Below are positions 1-6,817 of a stretch of DNA of 64,000 bases, piece by piece (the stretch's first letter is position 1; each line of letters begins with the position of its first letter). This stretch comes from Caulobacter segnis (lineage in GTDB: Bacteria > Pseudomonadota > Alphaproteobacteria > Caulobacterales > Caulobacteraceae): assembly GCF_019931575.1 (NCBI RefSeq), contig NZ_CP082923.1, positions 3,286,001 to 3,350,000 on the forward strand, in the 5' to 3' direction. A program made the position numbers and the translations under genes. Under the pieces are notes generated by a model that saw only the letters and a program-made list of their open reading frames with translations, was not told the origin of the DNA and did no database searches.

Positions 1-61
1 CGGCGCGGGCTAGGTCGGCCAGCTCGGTCGAGGTCAGCCCCTCGGGCCGAATGACTTGCAC
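1..61 (-). CDS. Partial unknown protein (N-terminus only)
   Basis: About 20 codons are visible before the window edge, beginning V-Q-V-I-R-P-E-G-L-T from a GTG start, with an AAGGGGA-like ribosome site just upstream. It lies in the same direction as the two small genes behind it, 36 bases downstream of the nearer one, so it may be the third gene of that unit. No family can be assigned from so little sequence. An in-frame ATT two codons upstream is a less likely start. Confidence 0.35.
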   Translation of the reverse strand, partial: MQVIRPEGLTSTELADLARA

Positions 62-97
62 GGAAATGGTGCGTCCCCTTCTTTCCTTCGGATGTGG

Positions 98-313
98 TCA
101 GCGCCCGGAGCGGACGCCGCGTCGGTTCTGGGCCAGGGCGTGGCGGCGGGCTTCGCCGGCGCAGACCTGGGTGACGACGTCGTGGCCGTCGCTCTCGGCC
201 AGCATCCGGCCGGCGGCGCGGATGATCGCGCACAGCATCGGCTTGCGCGGTCCGCAGTCGCGGACGGCCCGGTCAATGGCGCCCTCGGCGACCTCGTCGT
301 GCAGGCCGCTCAC
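98..313 (-). CDS. Small hypothetical protein, 71 aa
   Basis: A 71-residue protein starting at GTG, whose start overlaps the stop of the upstream gene as GTGA; that translational coupling is the main argument that it is real. It has no signal peptide or membrane segment. The middle (P-M-L-C-A-I-I-R-A-A-G-R-M-L-A-E) is probably helical, and two cysteines are present. I recognise no domain. It probably belongs to the same locus as the XRE regulator at 901, which is transcribed the opposite way. Confidence 0.55.
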   Translation of the reverse strand: MSGLHDEVAEGAIDRAVRDCGPRKPMLCAIIRAAGRMLAESDGHDVVTQVCAGEARRHALAQNRRGVRSGR

Positions 314-723
314 CCGCCCTGCTCCTCCAGGACGGCGCGGCCGGCGATGGTCAGGCTGATCCGGCAAGGACGCCCGCCCAGGCGCTCGACCAGGCCCGAG
401 AGGCGCGCGGCCTGGGCGCGGTCGCTGCCGGCCGACAGGCTGACGGCCATCTCGTCGGCCAGGTCGGCCAGGGTCAGCGGCCCGTCGGCCAGGGCCTCCA
501 GCACGGCCAGCACCTTGGACGGAACGACGGGCTCTTCTGGCAGGACGCCGAACAGGCGGGTGCGGATCGCCTCGGACAGCGCGTAGCGGTCGGGGCGCGG
601 ATCGCCCATCAGCAGGCCGGTGAGAATGGCGCGCGGCGGCCGGCGATCGGCCTCGGTGCGGCGGGCCGTATAGACATGAAAGGTCGCATGACCGGCCGGA
701 CCGGTCCCGTGGATCGGAATCAT
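310..723 (-). CDS. Winged-helix-like hypothetical protein, 137 aa
   Basis: The start chosen is the ATG giving M-I-P-I-H-G-T-G; the longer reading frame extends into the upstream regulator and its operators and is not credible. The C-terminal half (about residues 65-135) has the look of a winged helix-turn-helix: a helix in V-L-E-A-L-A-D-G-P-L-T, then L-A-D-L-A-D-E-M-A, a recognition-like helix, and an L-T-I-A-G-R-A-V-L ending typical of small DNA-binding proteins. It diverges from the XRE gene at 901, and the shared 177-bp gap carries two palindromic operators. A regulatory role is inferred from the fold impression and context only. Confidence 0.6.
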   Translation of the reverse strand: MIPIHGTGPAGHATFHVYTARRTEADRRPPRAILTGLLMGDPRPDRYALSEAIRTRLFGVLPEEPVVPSKVLAVLEALADGPLTLADLADEMAVSLSAGSDRAQAARLSGLVERLGGRPCRISLTIAGRAVLEEQGG

Positions 724-814
724 CTGGAGCTTCCTGCGGCTGAGCCGATGGATGGGAATTTCGGGGAGATCCCGCCCGGCTCGCGTCGCCAGGGCGGAAC
801 TCTCGGAATATCCA

Positions 815-833
815 ATTTGTACCAAATACAAAT
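815..833. promoter_or_regulatory. Operator A, ATTTGT-N7-ACAAAT palindrome
   Basis: A 19-bp inverted repeat in the divergent gap between the winged-helix-like gene and the XRE regulator. Half-site and 7-base spacer match three further sites nearby (832-850, 1584-1602, 1620-1638), with T/A replacing C/G at the inner position. It shares two bases with the next site; the centres are 17 bp apart. Likely bound by the XRE protein encoded at 901. Confidence 0.6.
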
Positions 834-850
834 TTGCATGGCAAGCAAAT
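832..850. promoter_or_regulatory. Operator B, ATTTGC-N7-GCAAAT palindrome
   Basis: A perfect 6-7-6 inverted repeat centred about 60 bp upstream of the XRE start codon and in an AT-rich pocket unlike the surrounding DNA. It is the best copy of the four-site family. Its position suggests control of the XRE gene itself and of the divergent gene at 310-723. Confidence 0.65.
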
Positions 851-900
851 TTTGTGTTTAATGGCCGGACATTCCCCATTCGCTCCCTCGTGGGATTTGC

Positions 901-1245
901 ATGACACCCGACCGGCAGGCCAAGGCGAAGCGACGCGGCAAGACCTTCATCCGCGCCTGGCGCAAGCATCGCGACATGAACCTGGAACAGGCCGTCGAAC
1001 GCCTGGAGCTCGAGGTCGGCTATCCGTATTCGGTGGCCCAGCTCTCGCGCGTCGAGCGCGGCGAGACCGGTTATTCCCAAGACGTGCTGGAAGCCCTGGC
1101 GACCATCTATCGCTGCGAGCCAGCCGACCTGATCATGCGCGATCCGGAGGCCTCCGAGGGGATCTGGTCGATCTGGGACCAGCTCCAGCCCGTGCAGCGG
1201 ATCCAGCTCGTCGAGATAGGACAAACCCTCAAGAAGGTAGGATAA
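901..1245 (+). CDS. XRE-family helix-turn-helix transcriptional regulator
   Basis: A 114-aa DNA-binding protein. Residues about 18-75 form an XRE/Cro-type helix-turn-helix, with the typical V-A-Q-L-S-R-V-E-R-G-E-T-G-Y-S turn and recognition helix followed by L-E-A-L-A-T-I-Y-R-C-E-P-A-D-L. The N-terminus is strongly basic and the C-terminal 30 residues are a helical tail, possibly for dimerisation. There is no peptidase or sensor domain, so it looks like a simple autoregulated repressor. Two palindromic sites lie directly upstream and two more lie upstream of the small gene at 1253-1513, which argues for a local autoregulatory circuit. What it senses cannot be seen. Confidence 0.85.
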   Translation: MTPDRQAKAKRRGKTFIRAWRKHRDMNLEQAVERLELEVGYPYSVAQLSRVERGETGYSQDVLEALATIYRCEPADLIMRDPEASEGIWSIWDQLQPVQRIQLVEIGQTLKKVG

Positions 1246-1252
1246 TTCCCGT

Positions 1253-1513
1253 TCAATCCAGCGCCAGGATCTCGCCCTGGCGCTCGATCAGCCTGGGCTT
1301 TCCCCACAGACCCGACAGCGGCTCGCCGCGCACGCGATACAGCGCCACACCCGACGAGCGCCGAGCCAGGACCTCCATCTCGCGCCGCGCGTCCTCCTCG
1401 AAATAGCACTCCCTGACCTCGGTCGGCATGAGCGTTCCACCCCGCCTTCCGAAGGCCTGCACGCAGAAACGCGTCACCGCGAACACGACAACCTCCGCCT
1501 TCAACGCGACCAC
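1253..1513 (-). CDS. Small hypothetical protein, 86 aa (Caulobacter-type family)
   Basis: The start is taken as a GTG because it has a perfect AGGAGG eight bases upstream, whereas the longer frame would run through two operator palindromes. The protein has a compact alpha/beta look: V-T-R-F-C-V-Q-A-F near residue 13, a glycine-rich turn, and the tail G-V-A-L-Y-R-V-R-G-E-P then W-G-K-P-R-L-I-E-R-Q-G-E-I. From memory this resembles small proteins common in Caulobacteraceae that have no known function. It converges on the XRE gene, with stop codons 8 bp apart, and is probably under the same operators. Confidence 0.65.
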   Translation of the reverse strand: MVALKAEVVVFAVTRFCVQAFGRRGGTLMPTEVRECYFEEDARREMEVLARRSSGVALYRVRGEPLSGLWGKPRLIERQGEILALD

Positions 1514-1583
1514 CTTGCACGCCTCCTGCGCGTGAGTCGATCGGTCGCGACGGCGCATGCGTCCGAGTCTGACGCATGTCAAT

Positions 1584-1602
1584 ATTTGCACAAGATGCAA
1601 AT
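1584..1602. promoter_or_regulatory. Operator C, ATTTGC-N7-GCAAAT palindrome
   Basis: Identical half-sites and spacer length to operator B, about 70 bp upstream of the GTG start of the 86-aa gene. With operator D it flanks the expected promoter of that gene; the same gap also serves the decarboxylase gene at 1769. Confidence 0.65.
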
Positions 1603-1619
1603 CCTGAAGGCGAGCTTGG

Positions 1620-1638
1620 TTTTGCATGAAACGCAAAC
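1620..1638. promoter_or_regulatory. Operator D, TTTGC-N7-GCAAA palindrome
   Basis: Fourth copy of the locus-specific palindrome, with 5-bp perfect arms and the same 7-base spacer. Centre-to-centre distance to operator C is 36 bp. Confidence 0.6.
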
Positions 1639-1678
1639 ATCGGCCCAGCCCAGCCCCACGCTTTACGCGCGAACGGCG

Positions 1679-1708
1679 GCGATATACAACTATGAGAAGT
1701 TATATCGC
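1679..1708. promoter_or_regulatory. GCGATATA-N14-TATATCGC inverted repeat upstream of the decarboxylase gene
   Basis: Perfect 8-bp arms separated by 14 bases, in an AT-rich patch ending 60 bp before the ATG of the phosphatidylserine-decarboxylase-like gene. It could be an operator for a dedicated regulator or a transcript hairpin. It does not match the XRE operators next to it. Confidence 0.45.
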
Positions 1709-1768
1709 TCGATACACGAATAGAGAGCCTCGCCGCATCCGCACCCCATCCCCGTTGGAGGACAGACG

Positions 1769-2908
1769 ATGAGCAAATGGCATCCCGTGGTCCTGAAGCT
1801 GCAGAAACTGATCAAGGACAACGGCTGGGAGGCGCGGTTCGAGAAGGCCGTCGCCCAGGCCCGCGCATGGAACATCCCCGAGCTGTCCGACCTCAAGGAC
1901 CTCGAGAGCTACTACGTCTACATCAACGACTTTCTGCGCTGGGTCCCCAGCGAGAACGATCCAGGGCGCGAGGTCTACAACAAGCTCTGCAAGTTCTATT
2001 TCGTGCTCGACCAGGACGCGGTGAAGGACCTGCAAAACAAGGTCGTCCCCCACGACAAGGCCCCGCCCCTGACGCCGCTGTCGGCCTGGCTGGTGGAATA
2101 CGCCGACGCCCTGGGCGCCTTCCTCGACACGCCGGAATCCCTGACGCCGGCCTCGCTGGAGACCTTTCGCAAGTCGCCGAACTACAATCTGGGCGACTAC
2201 ATCGAGCCGCACGGCGGTTGGAAGACCTTCAACCAGTTCTTCGCCCGCAACTTCAAACCGGGCTACCGGCCCGTGGCCGCGATCGCCGACCAAAGCGTCG
2301 TCGTCTCACCCGCCGACTCCACCTTCGCCGGCCAGTGGGAGATCCGCACCGACAGCCACGTCACGGTGAAGAACCTGCACTGGAAGATCGAGGAGCTGAT
2401 GCAGGGCAGTCCCTACAAGGACCGCTTCAGGAACGGCCTCTTCATGCACGCCTTCCTGGGCCCCAACGACTATCACCGCCAGCACGCGCCGATCGGCGGC
2501 ACGGTGCTGGAGTCCCGCGCCATCCCCGGTCAGGTCTATCTGGAGGTGGTGGCCGAGAAGGTCGCCGGCGACGCCAACGGCGTGCACAGGCTCAAGCCCG
2601 TCCGCGCCTTCGACGCTCCGGACGCGGCCGGCTACCAGTTCGCCCAGGCCCGCGGCCTGATCGTGCTGGACACCCCCATCGGCCTGGTCGCCGTGCTGCC
2701 GATCGGCATGTGCCAAGTCTCGTCGGTTATCGTCACCGCCGAGGTCGGCGTCACCGTCCGCAAGGGCGAGGAACTGGCCTACTTCCAGTTCGGCGGCTCG
2801 GACATCATCGTGCTGTTCGAGGCCAAAAGTAACATCAGCTTCACCGCCCAGCCGAACGTCCACTACAAGATCGGCACGAAGATCGGGGATGCTTATCCGG
2901 TTGTGTAA
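1769..2908 (+). CDS. Phosphatidylserine decarboxylase-like, pyruvoyl-dependent decarboxylase
   Basis: A 379-aa member of the phosphatidylserine decarboxylase fold. The self-processing site is G-G-S at 342-344 (context F-G-G-S-D-I-I-V-L-F), where the Ser would become the pyruvoyl group. The acidic/histidine motifs are also present: P-A-D-S around D183 and Y-H-R-Q-H at 235-239. Residues 1-150 are an extra helical domain absent from the classical bacterial membrane enzyme, and there is no membrane anchor. This layout matches the long soluble branch that includes fungal PSD-like proteins and tryptophan decarboxylase PsiD. The substrate may therefore be an amino acid rather than phosphatidylserine. 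An excellent GGAGGA ribosome site precedes the ATG. No linked pathway gene identifies the substrate. Confidence 0.85.
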   Translation: MSKWHPVVLKLQKLIKDNGWEARFEKAVAQARAWNIPELSDLKDLESYYVYINDFLRWVPSENDPGREVYNKLCKFYFVLDQDAVKDLQNKVVPHDKAPPLTPLSAWLVEYADALGAFLDTPESLTPASLETFRKSPNYNLGDYIEPHGGWKTFNQFFARNFKPGYRPVAAIADQSVVVSPADSTFAGQWEIRTDSHVTVKNLHWKIEELMQGSPYKDRFRNGLFMHAFLGPNDYHRQHAPIGGTVLESRAIPGQVYLEVVAEKVAGDANGVHRLKPVRAFDAPDAAGYQFAQARGLIVLDTPIGLVAVLPIGMCQVSSVIVTAEVGVTVRKGEELAYFQFGGSDIIVLFEAKSNISFTAQPNVHYKIGTKIGDAYPVV

Positions 2909-2927
2909 GCCCCCCCGGAGGCGGTGG

Positions 2928-3003
2928 TGGTAGGCCTGGAGGGACTCGAACCCCCAACCAGACCGTTATGAGCGGTCGGCTCTAACCATTGAGCTACAGG
3001 CCC
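2928..3003 (-). tRNA. tRNA with CAU anticodon, probably tRNA-Ile2 (or elongator Met)
   Basis: A 76-nt cloverleaf with encoded CCA. The anticodon stem GACCG/CGGTC encloses the loop CTCATAA, giving anticodon CAU; the T-arm loop is GGTTCGAGTCC. The acceptor stem GGGCCTG pairs with CAGGCCT, leaving a G1-U72 wobble. The D-arm GCTCAATGGTTAGAGC resembles the isoleucine-2 (lysidine-modified) type more than an initiator, but elongator methionine cannot be excluded by eye. Confidence 0.9.
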
Positions 3004-3150
3004 GCGCGAATACGTGTGAGCGTACGCGAGAGCCGGCGGATTAGCATGAGCCGAACGCGGCTTAAAGCTCCGGTTCAGGTTGGGGCTGTCACCAAGGAAC
3101 CATAGCGGTTCGGCGACGCTTCCTGCGCCAGACCGCCTTGGAGAAAAAAG

Positions 3151-3906
3151 ATGACGCACATCGCTCGCCGCCCCGCCCGCGCCCTGGCCGCCCTGGCCGC
3201 CCCCGCCCTGGTCGGCGCCCTGCTGCTGGGCGCGGCCGCGCCGGCGCTGGCGCAGACCGACGCGGCCTTCAAGGCCACGACCTTCAACCTGTCGGCCTAT
3301 GGCGAGACCCGCGTGGCCCCGGACATGGCCACCATCAACCTGGGCGTCCAGACCGACGCGCCGACCGCCGCCGAGGCCCTGAAGGCCAACGGCGCGCGCA
3401 TGAACCAGGTGATGGCCGCGCTGAAGAAGGCCGGGATCGCCGAGCGCGACATCCAGACCTCGAACCTGAACCTGAACGCCCAGTACGCCTACGAGCAGAA
3501 CCAGCCGCCCAAGCTGACCGGCTACCAGGCCTCGAACCAGGTGACGATCACGGTGCGCGACCTGGCCAAGCTGGGCGCGAGCGTCGACGCCACGGTCAAT
3601 GCCGGCGCCAACACCGTCAACGGCATCAGCTTCGGCCTGGCGGACCCGCGCGCCGCCGAGGACGCCGCCCGCCTGGAAGCCGTGAAGGCCCTGCAGGCCA
3701 AGGCCGCGCTCTACGCCCGGGCCACCGGCTACAAGGACATGCGCCTGGTCAATCTGAACGAGGGCGGCGGCTACACCCCCGCTCCGCCGCCCGTGCCGAT
3801 GATGGCCTTCGCGTCGAAGCGCGAGGCGGCGGACTCGACCAGCATCGCCGGCGGCGAACTGAAGGTCCGGATCGACGTCAACGCCACGTACGAAATGATG
3901 AAGTAG
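3151..3906 (+). CDS. SIMPL-domain (DUF541) periplasmic protein
   Basis: A 251-aa exported protein: a basic N-terminus, a long alanine/leucine hydrophobic stretch and a likely cleavage site near A-L-A-Q at about 35. The rest is one SIMPL (DUF541) domain, opening with F-N-L-S-A-Y-G-E-T-R-V-A-P-D and continuing with Q-T-S-N-L-N-L-N and the Y-Q-A-S-N-Q-V-T-I-T-V-R-D strand typical of the family. Members are periplasmic or outer-membrane associated, often 26 kDa, and of poorly defined function. The gene stands alone and is followed by a strong terminator. The start has a GGAG ribosome site. Confidence 0.9.
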   Translation: MTHIARRPARALAALAAPALVGALLLGAAAPALAQTDAAFKATTFNLSAYGETRVAPDMATINLGVQTDAPTAAEALKANGARMNQVMAALKKAGIAERDIQTSNLNLNAQYAYEQNQPPKLTGYQASNQVTITVRDLAKLGASVDATVNAGANTVNGISFGLADPRAAEDAARLEAVKALQAKAALYARATGYKDMRLVNLNEGGGYTPAPPPVPMMAFASKREAADSTSIAGGELKVRIDVNATYEMMK

Positions 3907-3928
3907 CGTCGGCCGAACCGATCTGAAA

Positions 3929-3963
3929 AAGCCGCCGCCGGGAGAGCCCGGCGGCGGCTTCGT
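3929..3963 (+). terminator. Rho-independent terminator after the SIMPL gene
   Basis: A 12-bp GC-rich stem GCCGCCGCCGGG with an AGAG loop and its exact complement, preceded by five A and followed by TT-C-GTCGTTT. It sits between convergent genes and may also serve the minus-strand lipoprotein gene. Confidence 0.8.
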
Positions 3964-3974
3964 CGTTTCAGGGC

Positions 3975-4451
3975 CTAGAAGCCGGCCTTCTCGAAGGCCC
4001 GCTCGACGCGATCCTTGATCTCGAGGCCCGGCAGGGCGCGATCGCCCTCCATGACCGCGACATAGGTCAGGCCGCGCGACGGCTTGCCCTCGCCGGTCGG
4101 CACCGGACCGAGGGTCCAGCCCACCGTGGCGCCGGGGGCCGAGCCGCTGGGGCAGCTGAGGAAACGCGCCGGTTTGCCGATGCTGGCCTTGAGCAGCGTC
4201 TCGGCCGTCGTCTGGCCGCCCCCGCAGTCGGGCAGGTTGCGCGAGCAGGTGATATAGCCGCCCCCGCGCCAGACCAGCTTGCCCTTGGCGTCGGCGATCA
4301 CCACGCAGGTCGAGGGCGAGCCGATCGACTTGCCGACCGCCTGGGTCAGGACGCCTTCATCCACGCCTTGCGGCAGTTTCGGGGCGCAGGCCGCCAGGCC
4401 CAGGAAGGCGGGCGCCGTGACGGCCAGGACCGCGAGCGCGACCCGGCGCAT
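3975..4451 (-). CDS. Hypothetical lipoprotein, 158 aa
   Basis: The N-terminus carries a lipoprotein signal with lipobox L-A-A-C, placing the lipidated cysteine at residue 22. The mature part has several more cysteines (C-V-V-I, I-T-C-S, P-D-C-G-G-G, L-S-C-P) that could form disulfides in the periplasm. I recognise no enzyme motif. Its ATG overlaps the panD stop as TGATG, so it is co-transcribed with panD, although no functional link is apparent. Confidence 0.75.
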   Translation of the reverse strand: MRRVALAVLAVTAPAFLGLAACAPKLPQGVDEGVLTQAVGKSIGSPSTCVVIADAKGKLVWRGGGYITCSRNLPDCGGGQTTAETLLKASIGKPARFLSCPSGSAPGATVGWTLGPVPTGEGKPSRGLTYVAVMEGDRALPGLEIKDRVERAFEKAGF

Positions 4452-4807
4452 CAGGCCGCCTTCTTGATGTGGTTGCCTTCTTCCAGCAGCACGACGGTGG
4501 GGGCGTAGTTACGCGCCTCCTCGGCCGGCAGCTGGCAGTAGGTGACGACGATGACGAGGTCGTTCTTCTGCACCAGGCGGGCGGCGGCGCCGTTGACGCC
4601 GATCACCTTCGAGCCGCGCGGGGCCTCGATGGCGTAGGTGGTGAAGCGCGCGCCGTTGGTGATGTTCAGCACGTCGACCTGCTCGTTCGGCAGGATGCCC
4701 GAGGCGTCCAGCAGGTCGCGGTCGATGGCGATCGAACCTTCGTAGTCGAGATCGGCCTGGGTCACCGTGGCGCGGTGCAACTTGGCCTTCAGCATGGTCA
4801 GCAGCAT
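4451..4807 (-). CDS. panD: Aspartate 1-decarboxylase
   Basis: This enzyme makes beta-alanine from L-aspartate for pantothenate and coenzyme A synthesis. It is pyruvoyl-dependent: the proenzyme is cut between G24 and S25 in the motif D-Y-E-G-S-I-A-I-D. Choosing the ATG that gives [11 protein letters not shown] puts the cleavage site at residues 24/25, the same as in E. coli PanD, which decides the start over the longer frame. The length of 118 aa is normal for the family. It is followed, with a 1-bp overlap, by the lipoprotein gene. Confidence 0.95.
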   Translation of the reverse strand: MLLTMLKAKLHRATVTQADLDYEGSIAIDRDLLDASGILPNEQVDVLNITNGARFTTYAIEAPRGSKVIGVNGAAARLVQKNDLVIVVTYCQLPAEEARNYAPTVVLLEEGNHIKKAA

Positions 4808-4936
4808 GGCTGGGATATCTATCCCTTTGAATGTGTTGGAGACTTCCGGGCCGCCACACACAAGGCCCGTCGATCAGGTTCCGCCATATAACACGAACCC
4901 GGACCCGTTCAATCGCACCGCAACATCGGGCCGATG

Positions 4937-6727
4937 TCAGAGCTTGTAGGCGCCTTCCTCGATCTTGGCGAACAGCGCCTTGGTGATCTTCGCATAGCCC
5001 TTGCCCGGAGCGCGGAAGTACAGCGGATCCTTGGTCTTGGTCGGGTCGAAGCCGTCATTGACCAGGTCGATCTTGCGGTACTTGAAGGTGCCGGTGGTCT
5101 CGATCGCCTGCTGCAGCCGCACGAAGATCGGACGGGCGTAGCTGGGCAGGTGCTCGTCGACGTACTTGCTCAGGGCGGCGATGTCGAAGCCCTCGTCGGT
5201 GACCAGCGAGACCATGCCGGCCTTGCCGTCCAGGTCGCCGATCTTCACGCCATAGACATTGACCTCCTGCACGCCCTCGAGGCCGGCGATGCGTTCGGCC
5301 ACCTCGCTGGTGGCGACGTTCTCGCCCTTCCAGCGGAAGGTGTCGCCGATGCGGTCGACGAAATAGATGTAGCCGTCGCCGTCGATCTTCATCAGGTCGC
5401 CGGTGCGGAACCAGGCGTCGTTCTTCTCGAAGACGTCGTGCAGCACCTTCTTCTCGGTGGCGGCCTTGTCAGCGTAACCGACATAGTTCGAGCGCGCGTC
5501 GCCGGCGATGTGGCCGATGCACTCGCCCACCTCGCCCGGCGCGACCTCGACGCAGCAGCCGTTCACGCCGCGGATGGGCATCTCGGCCTCGACGTCGAAC
5601 TTCACGATGCGGATGTTGAACTTCTTCCGCAGATAGCTCGGGATCCGGCCGATCGCGCCGCGCTTGCCGTCGAAGTTGAACAGCGAGACGTTGCCCTCGG
5701 TCGCACCGTAGAACTCCAGCACCTCGCCGACCTTGAAGCGGTCCAGCATGTCGTCCCAGACGTCCGGACGCAGGCCGTTGCCGAAGATCAGGCGGATCTT
5801 GTGGGCGCGCTCCAGCTCGTGTTCCGGCTGGTTGGCCAGGTAGCGGCACAGCTCGCCGATATAGACGAACATCGTGCAGTTCTCGTTGACGACGTCCGGC
5901 CAGAAGTGGGTCGCCGAGAACTTCTTGCGCAGCACGATCGAGCCGCCGTTCAGCAGGCCCGCGCCCAGGGCGCAGAGGCCGCCGGTGGCGTGGTACAGCG
6001 GCAGGGTCACGTAGATGCGGTCGTTCTGGTTGGCGCCGGTCGAGCCGGCGAAGCCGCGCATGTACAGCTGGGCGCGCATGTGGGTGATGCGCGCGGCCTT
6101 GGGCAGGCCGGTGGTGCCGCTGGTGAAGATGAACAGCGCCGTGTCGCGGGCGGTGATGCCGTTGCGGGCCGTCTCGCGGTCCGGACGCAGCTGGCTGCAG
6201 CTCTTCAGCGCCTTGACCAGGTCGCGCTGCTCGCCATGGGCCGGGCCCAGCACCCACTGGTGCATATGGCGGTCCAGTTGGCCCTTCACGTCCTCGAAAC
6301 AGGGCGAGGTCTCTGGGTCGACGATGCAGTGCAGGGCCTGGGAGATGTTCAGGCAGTGGGCCAGCGCCGCGCCGGTCAGCTGGTTGTTGATCAGGGCCGT
6401 GGCCACGCCGACCTTGGTCAGGCCGTACCAGATGGCCAGGTATTCCAGGCGATTGGGCATGAACAGCGCCACGGTCTGGCCGCGCGTCAGCCCCTGCCCC
6501 TTGGCCCAGTGGGCGTAGCGGTTGGCGATCGCGTCCAGCTCGGCGTAGCTGATCGTCTTGCCTTCGAAGGTGATGGCCGGGCGGTCGCGCCACTTGTCGA
6601 CCGCGGCCTCCAGGTCGTCGCAAATCAGGTTGGCGCTGTCGGGAGCAATGGATTTCACACGCTTGAGCGTCCGGGACAGTCCCTTCAGGAACTTGATCTC
6701 CCGCCGGATCTTCTGACGCAAACGCAT
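4937..6727 (-). CDS. Long-chain fatty-acyl-CoA synthetase (FadD6/FATP-type)
   Basis: A 596-aa AMP-forming ligase that activates fatty acids to acyl-CoA. The P-loop-like motif T-S-G-T-T-G-L-P-K is at 202-210 and the adenylate-binding motif Y-G-A-T-E-G-N at 340-346. A later W-F-R-T-G-D-L plus F-V-D-R-I-G-D-T-F-R-W-K-G-E-N is characteristic of very-long-chain/FATP-like synthetases. A basic amphipathic N-terminus (R-L-R-Q-K-I-R-R-E-I-K) may touch the membrane. The start was set at this ATG because GGGAG lies just ahead; the frame extends 17 codons further but without support. Single-gene unit. Confidence 0.9.
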   Translation of the reverse strand: MRLRQKIRREIKFLKGLSRTLKRVKSIAPDSANLICDDLEAAVDKWRDRPAITFEGKTISYAELDAIANRYAHWAKGQGLTRGQTVALFMPNRLEYLAIWYGLTKVGVATALINNQLTGAALAHCLNISQALHCIVDPETSPCFEDVKGQLDRHMHQWVLGPAHGEQRDLVKALKSCSQLRPDRETARNGITARDTALFIFTSGTTGLPKAARITHMRAQLYMRGFAGSTGANQNDRIYVTLPLYHATGGLCALGAGLLNGGSIVLRKKFSATHFWPDVVNENCTMFVYIGELCRYLANQPEHELERAHKIRLIFGNGLRPDVWDDMLDRFKVGEVLEFYGATEGNVSLFNFDGKRGAIGRIPSYLRKKFNIRIVKFDVEAEMPIRGVNGCCVEVAPGEVGECIGHIAGDARSNYVGYADKAATEKKVLHDVFEKNDAWFRTGDLMKIDGDGYIYFVDRIGDTFRWKGENVATSEVAERIAGLEGVQEVNVYGVKIGDLDGKAGMVSLVTDEGFDIAALSKYVDEHLPSYARPIFVRLQQAIETTGTFKYRKIDLVNDGFDPTKTKDPLYFRAPGKGYAKITKALFAKIEEGAYKL

Positions 6728-6817
6728 GTATGGCTCTCCCTTCAAACAACCATTGGAGAGCGCCGAGCGGCCGGTCAAGCCAGTGTGTGCCGCAATGCAG
6801 CACCTATCGTCGTTCGA

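Noticed and set aside
1514..1636. N-terminal extension of the 86-aa protein to an ATG at 1636
   Set aside because: It would run through both operator palindromes; the GTG at 1513 has a perfect AGGAGG in front.
1769..2908. Ordinary membrane-bound phosphatidylserine decarboxylase of phospholipid synthesis
   Set aside because: No membrane anchor, a 150-residue extra domain, and a G-G-S processing site typical of the soluble long branch.
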